Positions 25,240 through 33,603 of a stretch of 64,000 bases of DNA are shown here, in pieces. Numbering within the stretch: position 1 is the stretch's first letter; every line of letters starts with the position of its first letter. A program made the position numbers and the translations under genes. The DNA lies in assembly GCF_001639745.1 (NCBI RefSeq), contig NZ_LTAX01000002.1:186001-250000 (forward strand), read 5' to 3'. The notes beneath the pieces are model-generated. The model was not told the DNA's origin. It worked only from the letters and a program-made list of their open reading frames with translations, and ran no database searches. This stretch comes from Marinomonas gallaica. Its GTDB lineage: Bacteria > Pseudomonadota > Gammaproteobacteria > Pseudomonadales > Marinomonadaceae.

Positions 25240-25644
25240 TTAATTACAGCTTTTAATATTTGAGCGCAAACGAGTCACAAATCGTGACTCGTTTTCTTCT
25301 AGCTCTGAAAGTGTTACATCATTCATTGTTCGCTCCATCGCACATATACAGATTTTAGTTTTATTAGCATGCCATGTATTCGACATAAGAGACTGCGACT
25401 GATTAACACAAAGATTTACTAACTCATACTCGACACTTAGTGGATATCTTTGATCTTCCCAAAGCTCTTCTACACGCTCATTGGCAGCGAAACCAATCAT
25501 GCTGGATGTAATGGCTATAGCGACAGGAATTTTGAATTTTCGGAAGGAATAACCAGAAAATGATGAACCGCAGTGAGTACAGTTTATGTACTCAGAGTAC
25601 TCGATTTTGCTGTTTTTATCGCAGGTAGGACACTTAATCTTCAT
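25240..25644 (-). CDS. Zinc-ribbon membrane protein of unknown function
   Basis: 134 residues. An N-terminal zinc ribbon is formed by CPTC (residues 5-8) and CTHC (about 22-25). One hydrophobic segment follows (IPVAIAITSSMIGFAA, about residues 36-51), so the ribbon would be cytoplasmic and the rest periplasmic. The C-terminal part contains five more cysteines, including CICA. No family is recognised. It converges on the 63-residue gene, ending 4 nt after that gene's stop. Confidence 0.5.
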   Translation of the reverse strand: MKIKCPTCDKNSKIEYSEYINCTHCGSSFSGYSFRKFKIPVAIAITSSMIGFAANERVEELWEDQRYPLSVEYELVNLCVNQSQSLMSNTWHANKTKICICAMERTMNDVTLSELEENESRFVTRLRSNIKSCN

Positions 25645-25732
25645 TTTGAAATATCCGTATTATTAAAGAATAAGGCTTCATTGCCTCTCTATTAAAATTG
25701 CCGCTATTTTATCAAACAACTGAAGCCAGATG
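25645..25732. other. Short non-coding stretch before a RAYT relic
   Basis: No gene seen; AT-rich. It carries the promoter side of the zinc-ribbon gene. Bases 26059-26275, on the other side of the relic, are also free of genes and presumably contain the promoter of the GH19 gene. Confidence 0.3.
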
Positions 25733-26058
25733 AAAGTTAATCCATCTAACTCGGTTTTCTACCTCGCTTCCTTGTCGTCACTCACCTACCTGTTAGCTGC
25801 TCAATCCCTTCTTTAAAACGTGCGTTACCCAATGCCTAGCGAATCGAATCCGCCCAAGCTTTTCGTCGGGAATATGGTATTTGAATAATGCTTGATAAGC
25901 TTTGCTCGTGCACTTTGCTGATGCCCTGGTTTGAGATAGAGCTCATGTGACTGCCAGAGCTCACTTTGTAGACCCAGAGACTCTTGTGCATGAAAGCGAT
26001 AACTCGACCACTTGTAGTCGATGGGATGAGCGACCATGTATTCTCTAACGGGGTTCTA
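25733..26058 (-). pseudogene. Decayed RAYT transposase, C-terminal half
   Basis: Minus-strand relic that matches the intact transposase at 27969-28667 over its C-terminal half: MVAHPIDYKWSSYRFHAQESLGLQ against MVAHPIDYKWSSYQFHAQESLELQ. Frames are broken near 25845, where GCCTAGCGAATCG replaces the intact sequence, and the HUH-containing N-terminal half is absent. The left end carries the element terminus CAGATGAAAGTTAATCCATC. Confidence 0.78.
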
Positions 26059-26275
26059 ACAATTGTTATTAGTCCGCCCAACGTCTTCTCCTATAATGAG
26101 CTGTTATTAAGTCAAACAAACTGTCAGCGATGTGTAATATAATGAAAAAACATAGAACCTTCATGCTATTCGAGATCACTTTAAGTAAAAAGTGCTATAA
26201 ACACTCTCGATTATTTGGATTTTAATGATTTCTCAAAAACAGTCAAAGATTAGATTTTTCATAAAGGGATTAGAT

Positions 26276-27292
26276 ATGATTAAAAAAAGCGTTGGGAAAG
26301 AAAAAACTAATAAGCCTGTCGATGTCATAATAATGCAGCTGTTGTTAAATGAAATCCCCATCTATAAAACAGTAAGTCCAACTTCTGAAAAAAATTATAC
26401 CCTTGAAAAAATTGATAACGTACCCCCTCTCGCCAAAATGAAAATTAGTGGGGATATAGTAAACGATCTAAATGAACGTATTGAAGCATACCAAATTGCC
26501 AGTGGCATGAGCGTCGTTGATGGCTGGATTTCACCAAGTGGCTCTACGATAAGATCCATACTTAACCATCCTAAGACTGTGATTAAAAATGATAGGCTTA
26601 AGTTTGTAAGAAGCAAAATAGCGAATAAAAAAACATCATCCATCACGGTTCAAAAGATCATTTCATATTACCAAAAACAATACGCAGTCTTATCCTCAGA
26701 CAATAAAGATGGCCTTGAATATATATTAACAACGGCTAAAGCCGATACGGACCTTGATAATATTAAAGAGCTTGCCTATATGCTAGCAACAACTAAGCAT
26801 GAAACTGCCCACACATTTAGAGGGATAGAAGAATATGGCAAAGGAGCAGGGCATACTTATGGAGAAGAAATTACCGTAACAGACCCAACTACGAAAAAAA
26901 CATATAAGAATAAATACTATGGCCGTGGCTATGTACAGCTAACATGGGGCTACAACTACCAAAGGCTTGATGAAAAAATTGGCAATGGTAGTTACCCCAA
27001 TAAAACGAAAACAAAACCTGCTGATTTTAATACAGGCTTTAAAATCAGCAATGCCATAGCAAGCATCTATCTACACCCTGAAAAAGCGCTTGAAAAAGAG
27101 AACGCCTACGTTGGCTTAGTATGGGGAATGCAAAAAGGCATCTATACAGGCAAGAAGATCGGTGACTATATCAACGCCGTAACAGCCGACTACAAAAGTG
27201 CTCGTAAAGTGATTAACGGCGTTGACCAAGCGCAAACGATTGCTAACTATGCAGAAGACTTTGAAATTATCCTATTAGCCTCAGCTGCTTAA
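26276..27292 (+). CDS. GH19-type muramidase/chitinase-like protein with N-terminal peptidoglycan-binding region
   Basis: 338 residues from ATG 26276, which has AAGGGA nine nt upstream; the frame opens earlier at 26225 without such support. Residues 1-110 look like a peptidoglycan-binding module (VVDGWISPSGSTIRSIL). From about residue 125 the glycoside hydrolase 19 fold is clear: ATTKHETAHTFRGIEEYG with the catalytic Glu, then YYGRGYVQLTWGYNYQRL. No signal peptide. Such enzymes are phage endolysins or type VI/contact-dependent effectors. A lipoprotein gene follows 13 nt later, which favours the effector reading. Confidence 0.72.
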   Translation: MIKKSVGKEKTNKPVDVIIMQLLLNEIPIYKTVSPTSEKNYTLEKIDNVPPLAKMKISGDIVNDLNERIEAYQIASGMSVVDGWISPSGSTIRSILNHPKTVIKNDRLKFVRSKIANKKTSSITVQKIISYYQKQYAVLSSDNKDGLEYILTTAKADTDLDNIKELAYMLATTKHETAHTFRGIEEYGKGAGHTYGEEITVTDPTTKKTYKNKYYGRGYVQLTWGYNYQRLDEKIGNGSYPNKTKTKPADFNTGFKISNAIASIYLHPEKALEKENAYVGLVWGMQKGIYTGKKIGDYINAVTADYKSARKVINGVDQAQTIANYAEDFEIILLASAA

Positions 27293-27305
27293 ACGGGAGC
27301 TCGCA

Positions 27306-27896
27306 ATGAAACAGCCTTTTAGTCCTTTATTATTAGTATGCGCCATCGCTATGTCTGCCTGTGCGCAGACAGATACCCACCAACTCGACTTACTAAAAGA
27401 TTACGATCATGACATCTGGTCTGGCCCAGACGGTTGGAGCAATAGCCAATGGCAATGGAAAAAGATATTACGTTGGGATCGAGAATGCGATTACGTAGCG
27501 GATGTAGAGACCTATGATCTAGAACAGCAAGGGCAGCTAGTAACCGTCATGTGTGTCCCAGGAGCCTACCAGCCGACGTACACCCTATACACCTACCAAG
27601 CAGATGACCACTATGTACGTCAGCTCGAGCTTGGCGACCCAAATAGCACAGAGGATCCTAAAAAAGTCATTGGCCGTTTACACTATAATAAAGCCTTGCA
27701 CCAACTTGCCATTACAAGTTTATCCAGAGGAGCTGGGGACTGTGGTGTATACCGTGTATTTCAGTTAGGTGATGCGCAAACTCCAGCGCGTTTACTAAAA
27801 CGACGAGAACGCTCATGCAGTGACCAGCCATTATCTAATGATAAAGCCTCTAAGGAAGCAGTATATGATCCAACCCAATGGCCACTGATTAAATAG
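27306..27896 (+). CDS. Lipoprotein with DUF1176-like end, possible immunity protein
   Basis: 196 residues with a lipoprotein signal peptide: LLLVCAIAMSAC, lipobox MSAC at about residue 19. GGGAG lies 8 nt before the ATG. The C-terminal part, LSRGAGDCGVYRVFQL and CSDQP...PTQWP, resembles DUF1176 proteins. Five further cysteines could form disulphides in the periplasm. It lies in one operon with the GH19 enzyme; a periplasmic lipoprotein beside a cell-wall hydrolase is a common effector-immunity layout, but binding is not shown. The gene ends inside RAYT-flank sequence. Confidence 0.6.
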   Translation: MKQPFSPLLLVCAIAMSACAQTDTHQLDLLKDYDHDIWSGPDGWSNSQWQWKKILRWDRECDYVADVETYDLEQQGQLVTVMCVPGAYQPTYTLYTYQADDHYVRQLELGDPNSTEDPKKVIGRLHYNKALHQLAITSLSRGAGDCGVYRVFQLGDAQTPARLLKRRERSCSDQPLSNDKASKEAVYDPTQWPLIK

Positions 27897-27899
27897 AGA

Positions 27900-27985
27900 A
27901 CGGACAATTGAGAACGGACAATTGAAACAAAACAATTGGGGTCAGATGAAAATTAAACCAGATGAAAATTAAACCTGACTCGGTT
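27900..27985. repeat. RAYT element left end and short direct repeats
   Basis: Tandem GAACGGACAATTGA (27899-27926) is followed by AACAATTGGGGTCAGATGAAAATTAAACC and a second CAGATGAAAATTAAACC copy. The same AATTGGGGTCAGATGAAAAT word marks relics at 23735, 23835, 31970-32025 and elsewhere, so it is the terminus of the RAYT mobile unit. Confidence 0.65.
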
Positions 27986-28667
27986 TTCTACCTCGCTTTT
28001 TTGGCGTCACTCGCCTTCCCGTTAGCGCCTCGATCTCTTCTTTAAATCTGCCATCCCCCAGTGCCATATCAGATTGGGTAGCATTGCGAATACGTCCGAG
28101 CTCTTCTTCTGGTATATGGTATTTGAATAGTGCTTGGTAACGCTTCGCTCGCGTTCGTTGCTGACGGCTAAGTTTGAGATAAAGCTCGTGTGGTTGCCAA
28201 AGGCCACTTTGCAGTTCGAGTGATTCTTGGGCATGAAATTGGTAGCTCGACCATTTGTAGTCGATGGGATGAGCGACCATGTTGGCTCTGACGGGGTTTA
28301 GTTCTATATAGCGCTGACATATAAAAAAGTACTCCTCCGCACAAATGACACAGGACTTAAAGCGCCCTTCCCACAATGTACCAGTACGTTGATAGGTGTA
28401 ATTGAAGTAGCGCACATAGCGGCGACCAAGCGCCTGCATCATCAACGAAATTCCATTTTGTATCATGGGCGTCGCCAGTAAATGTAAATGATTTGTCATA
28501 AACACCCATGCATGGACTTTCACCTGAAACTGTTCAGCATACTCGGTTAACCAATGTGTGTAGGTAATAAAATCATCTTCTCTGGCAAAACACACTTGGC
28601 GGTTATTGCCACGCTGGATGATGTGTTGAGGGATACCAATAGGACAAAGACGGGGAAGCCTGGCCAT
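27969..28667 (-). CDS. REP-associated tyrosine transposase (RAYT, Y1_Tnp)
   Basis: 232-residue single-strand DNA transposase of the IS200-like RAYT group, thought to cut and move REP palindromes. The HUH motif is H60-L-H62 in VFMTNHLHLLATP; tyrosines in RRYVRYFNYTYQRTGTLWEGR (about 82-102) include the catalytic one. The C-terminal region, GRRVTPKKRGRKPSQ, is basic. The gene appears intact and lies between the element end at 27900-27985 and two REP-like hairpin units at 28695-28931. Partial copies at 23.7, 25.7, 33.4 and 40.6 kb show past activity or recombination. Confidence 0.92.
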   Translation of the reverse strand: MARLPRLCPIGIPQHIIQRGNNRQVCFAREDDFITYTHWLTEYAEQFQVKVHAWVFMTNHLHLLATPMIQNGISLMMQALGRRYVRYFNYTYQRTGTLWEGRFKSCVICAEEYFFICQRYIELNPVRANMVAHPIDYKWSSYQFHAQESLELQSGLWQPHELYLKLSRQQRTRAKRYQALFKYHIPEEELGRIRNATQSDMALGDGRFKEEIEALTGRRVTPKKRGRKPSQV

Positions 28668-28694
28668 ATTTCACTCCTTTGAAATTAGCTTTAC

Positions 28695-28931
28695 TGAAAA
28701 GACGCTGATATGAACATCCTATTCGTATCAGGTTAATTAACATCTTATGACAAACGCTTTCTAGGTCAAGAAGGGGATCATTGTTCTATATTTTCATCTG
28801 ACCCCAATTTCACTGAAAAGGCGCTGATATGAACATCCTGTTCATATCAGGTTAGTTAACATCTTATGACAAACACTTATTAGGTCAATAAGTGGGTCAT
28901 TGCTTTATATTTTCATCTGACCCCAATTTCA
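28695..28931. repeat. Two tandem REP-like units beside the RAYT gene
   Basis: Each unit is about 118 bp: CTGAAAAG, then a hairpin, then CATCTTATGACAAACrCTT...AGGTCAA, and an end TTTTCATCTGACCCCAATTTCA. Hairpins: CTGATATGAA-CATCCTA-TTCGTATCAG (28705-28731, one mismatch) and CTGATATGAA-CATCCTG-TTCATATCAG (28824-28850, perfect). A third, related unit is at 33486-33603. These are the likely substrates of the RAYT enzyme. Confidence 0.8.
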
Positions 28932-28943
28932 CAGCGACCTCTA

Positions 28944-29747
28944 TTAGTCCCATTCTGGAGAAAAGTCAGGGTTTGCAATGCGCTCGTTGGCTTCAAGCCC
29001 AGCGATACGTTGCATGTCTTCGTTCGTCAGAGCTAAATCGAATGCGGCTAAATTAGCCTCTTGATTTGCACGTTTGGTGGAAGAGGGAATAGTAATAAAC
29101 CCTTGCTGTAATTGCCAAGCAAGCGCCACATTCGCGACGGAGGTTTGGTGAGCTTTGGCAATGTATTGTAACACTTCATCTTCCATGACTTTGCCGACAG
29201 CAAGAGGCATGAAGCCTGTTACACGAATATTGTGTTGATGACAGTACTCAATGACCTGACGATTTTGCAAATAGGGGTGCACTTCGATCTGGTTGGTAAA
29301 TATGGCTCCCTCACCTAACTGTTGAATGGTTGGTTCCAAATGTTGGATGGTGAAGTTAGAAACGCCTATGTGTTTGGTTAAGCCCTGTTTTTGAGCCTGA
29401 GCTAAGTCATCAAGATAAGAGGTTAAAGGTATCTTGTTAGTCGCATCAGGCCAGTGAATAAGCAGGAGATCTACTTGATCAATCTGCAATTTGGTTAGGC
29501 TCTCCTGAACACTCTTTATAAAGTGCTCAGTAGCTAAATTGTCGAGCCAGACTTTTGTTGTGATAAACAGCTCTGAGCGATCAATGCCACTGTCAGCAAT
29601 GGCTTGACCAACCTCTACTTCATTACCATAAATTTGTGCGGTATCGATATGGCGATAGCCAACTTCTAATGCAGACTTTACGGATTGATATGCGGTGTCG
29701 CCTTCTAGACGAAAGGTGCCAAAACCAAGTGATGGAATCGTATTCAT
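28944..29747 (-). CDS. Aldo/keto reductase (2,5-diketogluconate reductase type)
   Basis: 267-residue NADPH-dependent aldo/keto reductase. Catalytic tetrad residues are visible in DTAQIYGNE (Asp, Tyr), TTKVW (Lys) and LLIHWPD (His). The C-terminal NADP-binding stretch is IPSSTKRANQEAN. Length and pattern match the DkgA/DkgB group, which reduces methylglyoxal and diketogluconates. The minus-strand start is 30 nt downstream of the MFS transporter stop, so both are probably one operon under the divergent LysR regulator at 31057. It ends 13 nt before a REP-like unit. Confidence 0.9.
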   Translation of the reverse strand: MNTIPSLGFGTFRLEGDTAYQSVKSALEVGYRHIDTAQIYGNEVEVGQAIADSGIDRSELFITTKVWLDNLATEHFIKSVQESLTKLQIDQVDLLLIHWPDATNKIPLTSYLDDLAQAQKQGLTKHIGVSNFTIQHLEPTIQQLGEGAIFTNQIEVHPYLQNRQVIEYCHQHNIRVTGFMPLAVGKVMEDEVLQYIAKAHQTSVANVALAWQLQQGFITIPSSTKRANQEANLAAFDLALTNEDMQRIAGLEANERIANPDFSPEWD

Positions 29748-29777
29748 AAAATGCTCCTATTAATGTATTGCTAAGGG

Positions 29778-30959
29778 TTAAAGTGCTGCTTGAGCAGAGG
29801 TTTGACGCTGATCCAAAGATCCAGAAAAGCGAGTCAATATGAGTGCAATGACAACAATAATGGCGCCAATCCAAGCGGTGTCCATGAGAGACATGCGCTC
29901 AATAATGACGCCGCCAAGAATCGAACCTAAAGCAATGCCTACGTTAAAGGCGGCGATGTTTAAACCAGATGCCACATCAACGGCGTTAGGCGTGTACTTC
30001 TCTGCCAGTTGCACAACATACACTTGAAGACCGGGTACATTACCAAAGGCAAAGGCACCCCAAACTAAGATCGTCAGTACTGCTGCCACAGAGTTGCTTG
30101 CGGTAAACGTGAACACTAGAAGAACGACAGCCAGTGCAGTGAAGATGTAACTCAAAGCTTTGATTGGTCCCAAACGGTCTGCCAAACGGCCACCCCAGAT
30201 ATTGCCGAACGCAACAGAGACGCCATAGACCAGCATGATCAGCCCTACAGCACTGGCATCAAAACCTGAGACTTGTTGCAAAATGGGCGCAAGATAAGTG
30301 AAGGCAGTAAAAGTGCCGCCGTAACCAACGGCTGTCATGGCATAGACCAGTAATAAACGTGGTTGAGTCAGAACACTAAGCTGCTGTGAGATACGTGCAG
30401 GGGCTGATTGCTTTAAGTTTTTAGGGATCAATATAGCACTACCGATCAGTGCGATAAAGCCAAGAACGGCAACCACCATAAAGGTTGCACGCCAACCAAA
30501 GTTTTGGCCGATCCATGTGCCTAGCGGCACCCCAGTCACCAGAGCAACAGTAAGACCGGTGAACATGATGGCAATAGCACTGGCTTCTTTATCTTTACTA
30601 ACCAACCCAGTTGCGATGGTTGAGCCGATAGAAAAGAACACACCGTGAGCAAGACCGGTAAGGATGCGGGCAGTGATCAGTGAGCCGTAGCTAGGGGCCA
30701 TCCAAGCCAGAACATTACCAATCACAAACAGTGTCATGACCGAAAGTAAGACATGCTTTCTGGGCCAGCGACCAGTCAGAGCGGTTAATACCGGGGCGCC
30801 AATGGCCACGCCTAAAGCGTACAAGCTGACCAACAAGCCAGCTGAGGGCAAGGACACACTAAGGTCTTGAGCGATAGTAGGTACCAAACCGACAATAACG
30901 AACTCGGTCGTACCAATCGCGAATGCACTGAGGGTCAGTGCGAGTAGAGCAATGGGCAT
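29778..30959 (-). CDS. MFS drug/sugar efflux transporter (DHA1 family, YdhP/AraJ-like)
   Basis: 393-residue transporter with twelve predicted membrane segments. The start MPIALLALTLSAFAIGTTEF is typical of the YdhP/NepI group, and loop 2-3 holds LTGRWPRKHVL. ATG 30959 has GGAG seven nt upstream; an extension to 30971 is less likely. The substrate cannot be predicted. It is divergent from a LysR gene with about 97 bp between starts, the standard arrangement for a regulated efflux pump. Confidence 0.9.
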   Translation of the reverse strand: MPIALLALTLSAFAIGTTEFVIVGLVPTIAQDLSVSLPSAGLLVSLYALGVAIGAPVLTALTGRWPRKHVLLSVMTLFVIGNVLAWMAPSYGSLITARILTGLAHGVFFSIGSTIATGLVSKDKEASAIAIMFTGLTVALVTGVPLGTWIGQNFGWRATFMVVAVLGFIALIGSAILIPKNLKQSAPARISQQLSVLTQPRLLLVYAMTAVGYGGTFTAFTYLAPILQQVSGFDASAVGLIMLVYGVSVAFGNIWGGRLADRLGPIKALSYIFTALAVVLLVFTFTASNSVAAVLTILVWGAFAFGNVPGLQVYVVQLAEKYTPNAVDVASGLNIAAFNVGIALGSILGGVIIERMSLMDTAWIGAIIVVIALILTRFSGSLDQRQTSAQAAL

Positions 30960-31056
30960 TTCAATCTCCAATTAAGGTTATGTAGAACTTGCGTGCCAGT
31001 ATGCCCAATGCTATTTTTTGCAAAAACAGCATCAACAACAAATTACTTTTACAAAA

Positions 31057-31956
31057 ATGACAATAATATCTCGTAACCAAGATCTCGAAATTCTTCTCAC
31101 GGTAGTTGATAGTGGCAGCTTTTCTTCAGCTGCGCGGATTCTCGATATTCAAGTGGCGAAAGTGTCTCGTGCCGTCAGTCGCCTTGAAAAAGAATTGGAT
31201 AGCACACTATTAAACCGAACAACTAGAAGGCTTGAGTTAACGGAAGAAGGACACCAGTTCACCCAGCAAGTACGTCTAGGCTTACAACAACTTGCTGCTG
31301 CAGAAGAGGAATTAAAGGTACTAAAAGGCATTCCTGCGGGACGCTTGAGAGTTGATGCGGCAACACCTTTTATCCTGCATCAACTAGTCCCCCATGTGGC
31401 AGGCTTTCGTGAACGCTATCCGCAGGTAGAGCTGGAGTTGGTGGCAAATGAAAATATCATAGATTTGATTGAGCGCCGCACGGATTTGGCTTTTAGGATC
31501 GGTTCACTTAAGGATTCAAATCTGCATGCGCGATACTTTGGCAAAAGCCCTTTGCATGTTGTCGCATCGCCAGAGTATCTTAATCGCTACGGTGCTCCAC
31601 GAGTGCCAGAAGACTTACTAAAACATCAGGTGTTGGGGTTTACCGATGCCCCTCATTTGAATCGTTGGCCGCTTTCTTCTGCAGTGACCCTGCGCCCCAC
31701 TCTGCATTGCAGTAGTGGTGAAACCATGCGCCAATTATGTCTTGCAGGACAAGGGTTCGCCTTGTTATCTGAATTTATGATTATGCAAGATTTAAAGAGT
31801 GGCCGTCTCATCAAAGTATTGGAACAATACACAGTTAGCCCGAATGAGCGGGAGCCCGTGCATGCGGTGTATTATCGCAATACCACACTTGCCAGCCGGA
31901 TAACGGCATTTTTAGATTACATGTCTGATCGTATAAGCCTCAGCATTGCTAAATAA
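31057..31956 (+). CDS. LysR family transcriptional regulator
   Basis: 299-residue regulator. The N-terminal winged HTH is ILLTVVDSGSFSSAARILDIQVAKVSRAVSRLEKEL; the rest is the LysR substrate-binding domain (LRVDAATPFILHQLVPHV, and IDLIERRTDLAFRIG). The frame extends to a TTG at 31018; ATG 31057 gives the usual length but has no clear SD. It faces the MFS/aldo-keto reductase pair and most likely controls it. Confidence 0.88.
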   Translation: MTIISRNQDLEILLTVVDSGSFSSAARILDIQVAKVSRAVSRLEKELDSTLLNRTTRRLELTEEGHQFTQQVRLGLQQLAAAEEELKVLKGIPAGRLRVDAATPFILHQLVPHVAGFRERYPQVELELVANENIIDLIERRTDLAFRIGSLKDSNLHARYFGKSPLHVVASPEYLNRYGAPRVPEDLLKHQVLGFTDAPHLNRWPLSSAVTLRPTLHCSSGETMRQLCLAGQGFALLSEFMIMQDLKSGRLIKVLEQYTVSPNEREPVHAVYYRNTTLASRITAFLDYMSDRISLSIAK

Positions 31957-31969
31957 TTAGGGACATTGG

Positions 31970-32030
31970 GGTCGTTGGCGAACATTGGGGTCAGATGAAA
32001 CAATTGGGGTCAGATGAAAATTAATCCATT
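31970..32030. repeat. RAYT element terminus repeats before the DUF4174 gene
   Basis: Three partial copies of the word (A)ATTGGGGTC(AGATGAAA), near 31970, 31985 and 32002, directly upstream of the ribosome-binding site of the next gene. The promoter of that gene must lie in or before this repeat. Confidence 0.6.
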
Positions 32031-32042
32031 TTGGAGGTGCCT

Positions 32043-32489
32043 ATGAAGCGTTACCTAATTTCCTACGCGCTGGCCGCTTCAGCTTTCACTCAGACCGCCA
32101 TGGCGAGCTGTGATGAGATAACGAGCCTGAAAGATTTGCTCTGGGAAAACCGTATCATAGTGGCCAATAGTAAGGATAATAGCGACGAGCTGACAGGTTT
32201 TTTTCGTCAAGCGAGTCACGGTATCATCGATCGGGATGTGATTTGGTTTGTGCTATCGAATAATGAACTTCAAACCAACTACAAAGGTGCTACCAGCCCA
32301 AACTTGTTAAGCCAAATAAGAAACCAATATCCACTTAGCGACAATGAAGTCATTCTGATTGGTAAGGATGGTGGCCTGAAGGAACGCATTTCTGGGTTGG
32401 ATTTGAAACGCTTATTTGGTGATATCGACCACATGCCAATGCGTATTAGAGAGATGCGAGAGAAGCAATCGGGAGCAAATGAGCCTTAA
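32043..32489 (+). CDS. Exported DUF4174 protein
   Basis: 148-residue periplasmic protein. A signal peptide ends near AMA-S at about residue 20, and a strong GGAGGTG precedes ATG 32043. The family pattern is clear: LKDLLWENRIIVA, IIDRDVIWFVL, LIGKDGGLKERISGLDLKRLFGDIDHMPMRIREM, which matches the DUF4174 core with its IDxMPMRxxE end. The function of this family, found in marine bacteria, is unknown; the fold may be thioredoxin-like. Confidence 0.78.
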   Translation: MKRYLISYALAASAFTQTAMASCDEITSLKDLLWENRIIVANSKDNSDELTGFFRQASHGIIDRDVIWFVLSNNELQTNYKGATSPNLLSQIRNQYPLSDNEVILIGKDGGLKERISGLDLKRLFGDIDHMPMRIREMREKQSGANEP

Positions 32490-32676
32490 CCCTATTTGAC
32501 ACTGTTCTCTACCACGCAGACCTGTTGATCATTGTTACCGGGCAATAAGCTCCTGTTTAATTGGCGTTTTTTTGCCGCCAACACTCTATTTTCGACCTTA
32601 TCCCTTTGTTTTATAATATTTTTTAGGCTTGGTCTAAATTTTGCTAGTTTCATTCACTACAAAAGGAGGTGTGACC

Positions 32677-33402
32677 ATGCAAATCAATAGATCACTCTAT
32701 ACTCAATCGCCTAATACGGGGTTTCCGACGACACCGAAACAAGATCGCGACCCCATACAAGAGTTTAGGTACTTTGAGCAAGAGCGAAAGAATAACGCAC
32801 AGCAGCCTTGGTATTATGATACGGCTGAAGAAACAAGCACGTCGCCTGTCGAAGCAACATCCGAACGTCAGGTCAATCGTGACAACTGGGAGATCGAGCG
32901 CATAAATGGTTATGACGTAGTGGTGGCGGGTCATAAGTTAGATAGCCAAGATGGCTTTGGGCTTAGTTGGGACGTGCCGCCTGAGATGCAAAGTGCTAAC
33001 TATTGGCGAGAGGCAGAGGCGAATGCGACGTATGTGGAAGCCGATTTCTCCGCGGGTACCCCTTATCAAGGCTCAGGACGAATTCATTCTATAGGTGATT
33101 CGATTGAAAGCGTGCCTTTAGCTCAGAATAAGTCACAGTCATTGCTGCAGCAGGTAAGACAAGCATTAGAGCGCATTGATTTGTTAAAGGTCGAAAATAG
33201 CTTACAAAGCCGCTATGGCGAAGACGTTAAATTAGCCTATGATTACGATTCCAAGGCGTATCTGATGTTAAAGCCTGGCGATGGTCGCTACGACGAAGTT
33301 AACACTGGTGCCGACTTTTTAGAGTCGTTGCGAGAGGGCATTGCTGGGGGAAATGTCCCTCAAGATGTGGTGAATCTATATCGTAAAGCAGGTTTTATCT
33401 GA
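32677..33402 (+). CDS. Hypothetical soluble protein, 241 residues
   Basis: No family recognised. ATG 32677 has a near-perfect AAAGGAGGTG site, so expression is likely strong. There is no signal peptide or membrane segment. Residues 1-95 are polar and low-complexity (many Gln, Asp, Thr), then a WEIERINGYDVVVAGHKLDSQDGFGLSWD core, and a C-terminal helical part (LLQQVRQALERIDLLKVENSLQSRYGED). The protein is acidic. It lies alone between the DUF4174 gene and a RAYT-derived repeat. Confidence 0.6.
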   Translation: MQINRSLYTQSPNTGFPTTPKQDRDPIQEFRYFEQERKNNAQQPWYYDTAEETSTSPVEATSERQVNRDNWEIERINGYDVVVAGHKLDSQDGFGLSWDVPPEMQSANYWREAEANATYVEADFSAGTPYQGSGRIHSIGDSIESVPLAQNKSQSLLQQVRQALERIDLLKVENSLQSRYGEDVKLAYDYDSKAYLMLKPGDGRYDEVNTGADFLESLREGIAGGNVPQDVVNLYRKAGFI

Positions 33403-33424
33403 GCATGGATAAACTCCTATATAT

Positions 33425-33603
33425 GGGGTGACCGACCATGTTGGCTCTAACGGGGTTTACCTAATACTGTTGCGTGTACTTTTATAAAAAGAATCTGATA
33501 TTGATGAACATCCTATTCATCAATATCAGATTCTTTAACACCTTATGGCACACACTTTCTAGATCAAGAAGACGAACAGGGTTCTATTTTCATCTGCCCT
33601 CAA
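33425..33603. repeat. RAYT relic and REP-like unit with 18-bp perfect hairpin
   Basis: A ~30-bp transposase relic (GACCGACCATGTTGGCTC, about 33431) is followed by a REP-like unit. Its hairpin GAATCTGATATTGATGAA / TTCATCAATATCAGATTC (33491-33533, loop CATCCTA) is a longer version of those at 28705 and 28824. The unit ends TTTTCATCTGCCCTCAATTTC, which forms the last codons and stop of the NAT gene on the other strand. Confidence 0.78.
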
